Source: Sambucus nigra
Lineage: Eukaryota; Streptophyta; Magnoliopsida; Dipsacales; Adoxaceae
Assembly (NCBI GenBank): GCA_949130495.1
Contig: OX422213.1
Span: 205,647,660 to 205,711,659 of the forward strand
DNA: 64,000 nucleotides
Direction: 5' to 3'
In this document: piece by piece, positions 60,498 through 64,000 of the stretch
Layout: every line of letters begins with the position of its first letter
Numbering within the stretch: position 1 is the stretch's first letter
Made by a program: the position numbers and the translations under genes
Notes under the pieces: model-generated
Told to the model about the DNA's origin: nothing
Seen by the model: only the letters and a program-made list of their open reading frames with translations
The model's database searches: none

Positions 60498-61272
60498 AGA
60501 CTCAATTATTTAGACTGCTTTCTATTAAGCAAAAGATTCGTTGCAATCACAAGACGACGAAGACCTGCCCCACATGAGCCATTAGACAGCTCCTCCTGCC
60601 AAAATTATTGGTAAAAGACAAAGATGTTTTCTGTCAAAGAATTTAATAATTGTATTTCTTTAAACCAGTTAGCTTTTAACCTCCGGTTGACAGTCAAATG
60701 TAGTCCCCTTGTGATTATAAAAGGGAGCGTCCAATTTGTAAGAGAGGCATCGAGTATCAGAAGTTAGAAAGAGTTAGTAAGCTTAGAGAGAGTAACATGT
60801 ATATGAGTGAGTAAACACCATATAGTTAGGGGAATGGTGAGAGTTGTATTTACTTATGCAATGCAATAAAAGTTATTATCTTTTTCCAAATCTCTTATGT
60901 TGAGTTATTATTATTCTCCAATTGTCTCCAACTTTCTATTCATAGAAGACTATTGTGTGGAACCTCTGGTGTAGCACGTAGGTGTTATACTGTTGAACCG
61001 CCGTCAGGTGCCGATTTGCCAAGAGCCGTTAGCCAGGTTGGCGTTAGGCGTGGTGGCGTACAAGTAGGATACGGGTCCAACGCCAAAATAGTGGATTGAG
61101 GTACGACACATAAAGAGAGAGTTGCAGGAGGCCGAGACCGAAGAAGAATAGTAACGAAGGTGAAGAGACAAAGAAAAGAAGATAAAGATATTGCAGACTG
61201 TAAGGAAGGTATAAACTCGAACCAAACCCCTAGCTATTTCACATTATAATGTTAAAATCTTAACATACTCGC
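60498..61272 (+). promoter_or_regulatory. Pararetrovirus intergenic region with TATA box and poly(A) signal
   Basis: A TATA box TATAAAAGG sits at 60716-60724, preceded by TTGACAGTCAAATG (a W-box-like TTGAC). AATAAA follows at 60865-60870, about 150 bp downstream. A promoter followed closely by a poly(A) signal is the caulimovirid layout, giving a terminally redundant pregenomic RNA. I could not find a clean initiator tRNA-Met primer site here. Confidence 0.7.
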
Positions 61273-61998
61273 ATGAGCCTACAAATCACTGAAGACTTTT
61301 TAGCATTTGTTAATCAAACAAATCCAGACTTAACAAGAGAAATCCAAGGGTGGACTCTTACTGACCCTAAAGATAAAGAACTTATAGAATCTGCTTTAAT
61401 ATACACGGGTGGTACTTTTAATTATATAGACCAGGTTATTGAGTGGTTAGTACGTGAGGTACCTAGAATAGAAATAATTAGAACAGGGATCCATAATCTC
61501 TTTAAACAAAAGATAAGAACTGTAGAGTTCGCAGAAGAAATTTCAAGACCAGAAAAATATCAAGAATACACTAGAATACTTGAAGATAGTATAGACATAT
61601 TAAAATATATTAGACGTAAAAGGTTAGCTGAAATAAGAACTATTTTAATTAGATCAGGAGGAATCCATCCTCTTCTTAAAAACGTAGAGGCAACTGCCCC
61701 TAGAACATATCGTAGATTTTTGTCATCCTATGGTGATAGTGATTTAAACGAATTTATAAATAACGATATAATTGATATTGTTAATCAGATCTATAAAGAA
61801 ACTAGACTGATAAAACCTCAATACCGCATAAGGTATTTAAGACTAGAATATTTTCCATCAAAACCGCTTGCAATGAATAGACTCCCCGAGGAAAATATTT
61901 ACATAGATAATCCCCACTATTCCGAATTTCTGTACGATAGTGACGGAAGAAGTCGGAGAAGTAGCAGCTCTGAAACTTCTCTTAGACTCCCAGATTAA
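61273..61998 (+). CDS. Pararetrovirus ORF1, intact, function unknown
   Basis: An uninterrupted frame of 241 codons starting MSLQITEDFLAFVNQTNPDL. It is rich in charged and Ile residues, predicted mostly helical by eye, and ends with a Ser-rich tail (SRRSSSSETSLRLPD). It lies just after the intergenic region and overlaps the start of ORF2 by 59 bases, as expected for the first ORF of a Solendovirus-like genome. Proteins in that position have no assigned function. Unlike the other viral frames here, it has no stop or frameshift. Whether it is expressed cannot be told from sequence. Confidence 0.75.
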   Translation: MSLQITEDFLAFVNQTNPDLTREIQGWTLTDPKDKELIESALIYTGGTFNYIDQVIEWLVREVPRIEIIRTGIHNLFKQKIRTVEFAEEISRPEKYQEYTRILEDSIDILKYIRRKRLAEIRTILIRSGGIHPLLKNVEATAPRTYRRFLSSYGDSDLNEFINNDIIDIVNQIYKETRLIKPQYRIRYLRLEYFPSKPLAMNRLPEENIYIDNPHYSEFLYDSDGRSRRSSSSETSLRLPD

Positions 61999-62137
61999 TT
62001 TAGACGTTAAAAATAAGCTTAAGACTCTAGAAATTATTGGGGTAGAAATTTCTATTCCTATAATGTTAGAAAAAGACTGGCCTAAAAAGACAAAGTGGTC
62101 CCAAAATCGTGAGGAAGATATTAATCCCGTCATTTAA
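61940..62137 (+). pseudogene. Pararetrovirus ORF2, 5' end
   Basis: ATG at 61940 lies inside ORF1 in a different frame and opens MTEEVGEVAALKLLLDSQIN. The frame runs to a TAA at about 62135, and recognisable viral sequence stops by about 62160, at a (TA)n run. An overlapping start of this kind suits leaky scanning or reinitiation. It is the other end of the ORF whose 3' part opens the viral copy at 51239. Confidence 0.65.
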
Positions 62138-62164
62138 GCCCGTTAAATTAGTCTGTAGGAGAGC

Positions 62165-62170
62165 CTAATC

Positions 62171-62206
<36 letters not shown>

Positions 62207-62815
62207 TACACACATCAAGTATATCTATACTTCATTCTTTAACGTAGTTCATGTCTATATATATGTTACACACATCAAGTATATCTATACTTCATTCTTT
62301 AACTTATTCCATGTCTATATATATGTTTTCACAACTCTCATATATATATATATATATATATACTGTACACATCAAGTATGTTTATACTTATATATCACAC
62401 ACTATATAAGTATATTAGCCATCCCTCAGAGCTATAACTCAATGGATGCAGTCTCTACAATGCTATCATCTTCCGGGGCATACTCACACATCATCCTGGG
62501 TACCAGTGGTCGGACTCTCACATCAACTTGGTATAAACCAAATCACAAACGTGGGGGAAGCGGTCATAGTTCCTCACCTGAAAGTGAGACCGAATCATAC
62601 CCAAAATGTCTCACCCAGAATTAATAACCACACTATATAATATCCGGACGACTATGACCTGGGGACTATACTCACCCTGCTCCTCAAGCCAGGGGATTTA
62701 CCCACATCATGCAACTTCCCATGATAACACTAGAGGAGTATGCTTCACATAAATATACCTTTCACACACGGATATATTTATAATCATGTCACATATATAT
62801 ACTGTCTCTATACTC

Positions 62816-62859
<44 letters not shown>

Positions 62860-64000
62860 TCATCATCAAATCTGGCTATCCATGCCTATCTCACTTGGCA
62901 TTAGCCTAAAATCCAAATATACCAATTCGTATTAATTTATAAGTATACACACAACTTATATTAATTCCATAAGTATTCACTCACTTATGATAAAATTCCT
63001 CACATTAATAATTTCCCGAATATTAGCTTATCACACCTAGCTAGTATTCTAATTTCATCCTACTCGCACATTCGATTTTTACTCATATACTATCGACATA
63101 TATATTCTACACGAATAAATATATATATATACCCGCCGAAATACTTTTCCGAGTGTCGTTCGTCCCAAACACTCCTAAAATTCATAACCCGGATCTTATT
63201 CCCACTAACCCAAGACTCATACATCACTCACATGATCTTTTATAGGTTATCGCACACTATCTAGGAGCCCCTAATGTTTATGTGCCAAAAGGAATTCTTC
63301 TCCAATCCCTTTTTTTTTTCAAGAAAAATCTCTTAAATTTTTCTGTCAAAACCAAACCGAACCGATGGCCAGAAAATGAACCGATCCGGTCACAGAAAAA
63401 CAAACCGGCCCGGTACTCAAATAAACAAACCGATCCGGTATTTCAAAAAATGAACCAGTCCGACACAAACAGTTTTGGGAGTTCATCTTCTCTAACTCCA
63501 AAAATTCATTCTAAAATTCATCCAACTCAATTTCTAGGGTTTCTAACATCACCCAACATCAATATATATATCTACACACTATGATTTACCCAACCCAACA
63601 ATTAATTAATTCATGGGATTCCTCAATTTATTCAAGAATTAAACCCTAACTATCATCTCTTTCAATTTCTCACTATAATTTACACCATTAATATGGATTT
63701 TAGCGTAGATTTCATGTAGGAATATTATCTCATCAATCTCTTATGAAATCATCTTCCAAAAACCCATTTTTGTGCAAGAATCCCAAACCCAAAAATCACA
63801 TAGTTTCTACACCAACTATGATATGGATTATAAACACACTAAAATAATTAAAGCAAGTTAAACACTTACCTCGTTGGATAAATCTGACGACCTCGTACCG
63901 GGAATCCACTGTAGTTTGGTGCGAGTCTCCTCTTTCTCCCCTTAACTCGATAATTAATATTTAATCCACACTTTAAATTTCTCACTTAAAATTCTCAATT
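62165..64000 (-). repeat. Tekay-type LTR segment, copy B
   Basis: Colinear with 49150-50900 of copy A, starting at a (TA)n run and continuing to the window edge. It includes three copies of the TACACACATCAAGTATATCT block (62200-62330), a long (TA)n at 62815-62857, and AACCGATCCGG words at 63355-63460. Compared with A it lacks the first ~400 bp (48746-49150), which the viral copy replaces. The two diverge after about 63925. Confidence 0.75.

Larger units (their letters stand above)
51239..62160 (+). mobile_element. Endogenous pararetrovirus (Caulimoviridae, Solendovirus-like order), permuted
   Basis: An old viral copy in the plant genome, about 7.7 kb of viral sequence once the 3177-bp solo LTR is set aside. 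The order is late ORF2 (movement/coat region, zinc knuckle), ORF3 (protease, RT, RNase H), ORF4 (transactivator-type), intergenic region with TATA box and poly(A) signal, ORF1, then the beginning of ORF2. The end and start of the copy both fall in ORF2, so a circular genome was integrated in permuted form. There are no LTRs and no integrase, as expected of the family. ORF1 as a separate frame and a distinct transactivator ORF resemble Solendovirus; Cavemovirus-like relatives are possible. Stops, a frameshift and the solo LTR leave it non-functional as read. Confidence 0.88.

Noticed and set aside
60745..60765. GAGTATCAGAAG as the viral tRNA-Met primer site
   Set aside because: Only about 8 of 12 bases match and the place, right after the TATA box, is wrong for the family.
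62442..62640. Two overlapping short ORFs in copy B
   Set aside because: They lie in LTR sequence, are not kept in copy A, and match no known protein.
48746..64000. Copies A and B as LTRs of the viral element
   Set aside because: Pararetroviruses have no LTRs; A and B follow the outline of a Tekay-type LTR and lack viral sequence.

Overview
The window is repeat-dominated nuclear DNA of a flowering plant, most likely a eudicot. The evidence is LTR retrotransposons of plant-specific lineages (SIRE-type copia, Tekay-type chromovirus, Tat-type gypsy), plant hAT-like MITEs, a fragment of a plant LRR receptor-kinase gene, and an old endogenous pararetrovirus (family Caulimoviridae). I see no complete, clearly functional host gene. 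I cannot name the species.

Layout. 1-3516: satellite array of about 21 monomers of about 167 bp. 3540-3995: cluster of GTCACGG/CCGTGAC palindromes. 4450-5515: relics of a Myb/SANT-like gene and a two-exon ORF. 6778-7102: a MITE. 7619-23995: a Tekay-type chromovirus with target duplication CGTTT, whose 5' LTR was split by a SIRE-type copia element (7914-16516, minus strand, target duplication AAGGA). The chromovirus lacks most of protease and RT. 24001-27060: an AT-rich unit present twice, with a SINE and a hAT-like MITE in the second copy. 29071-35753: a gag-only copia relative of the SIRE element, with two LTRs and an internal duplication of about 820 bp. 35930-37285: microsatellites, a foldback element and a hAT-like MITE. 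37333-37905: first two exons of an LRR receptor-like kinase gene. 38651-40328: end of a third copia element (minus strand). 40329-48745: a Tat-type gypsy element with an extra RNase H and an antisense ORF; a 473-bp hAT-like MITE interrupts its gag.

48746-64000: a copy of a Tekay-type LTR segment, then about 7.7 kb of endogenous pararetrovirus (51239-62160), then a second copy of the same LTR segment that runs off the window. The viral part is circularly permuted: late ORF2, ORF3 (protease, RT, RNase H), ORF4 (transactivator), the intergenic promoter region, ORF1, then the start of ORF2. Its order resembles Solendovirus genomes. It is broken by stops, a frameshift and a 3177-bp solo LTR inserted in the protease with target duplication CATTT. 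Only ORF1 is still open.

The nesting gives a relative history: chromovirus before copia-1; Tat before its MITE; pararetrovirus before the solo LTR. The main points of interest are the near unit-length permuted viral copy between two LTR copies, the short palindromic motif clusters in the U3 regions of several retroelements (CGGATCGGTCCGG-type and CTCGTTCGAACGAG-type), and the gag-only copia element.
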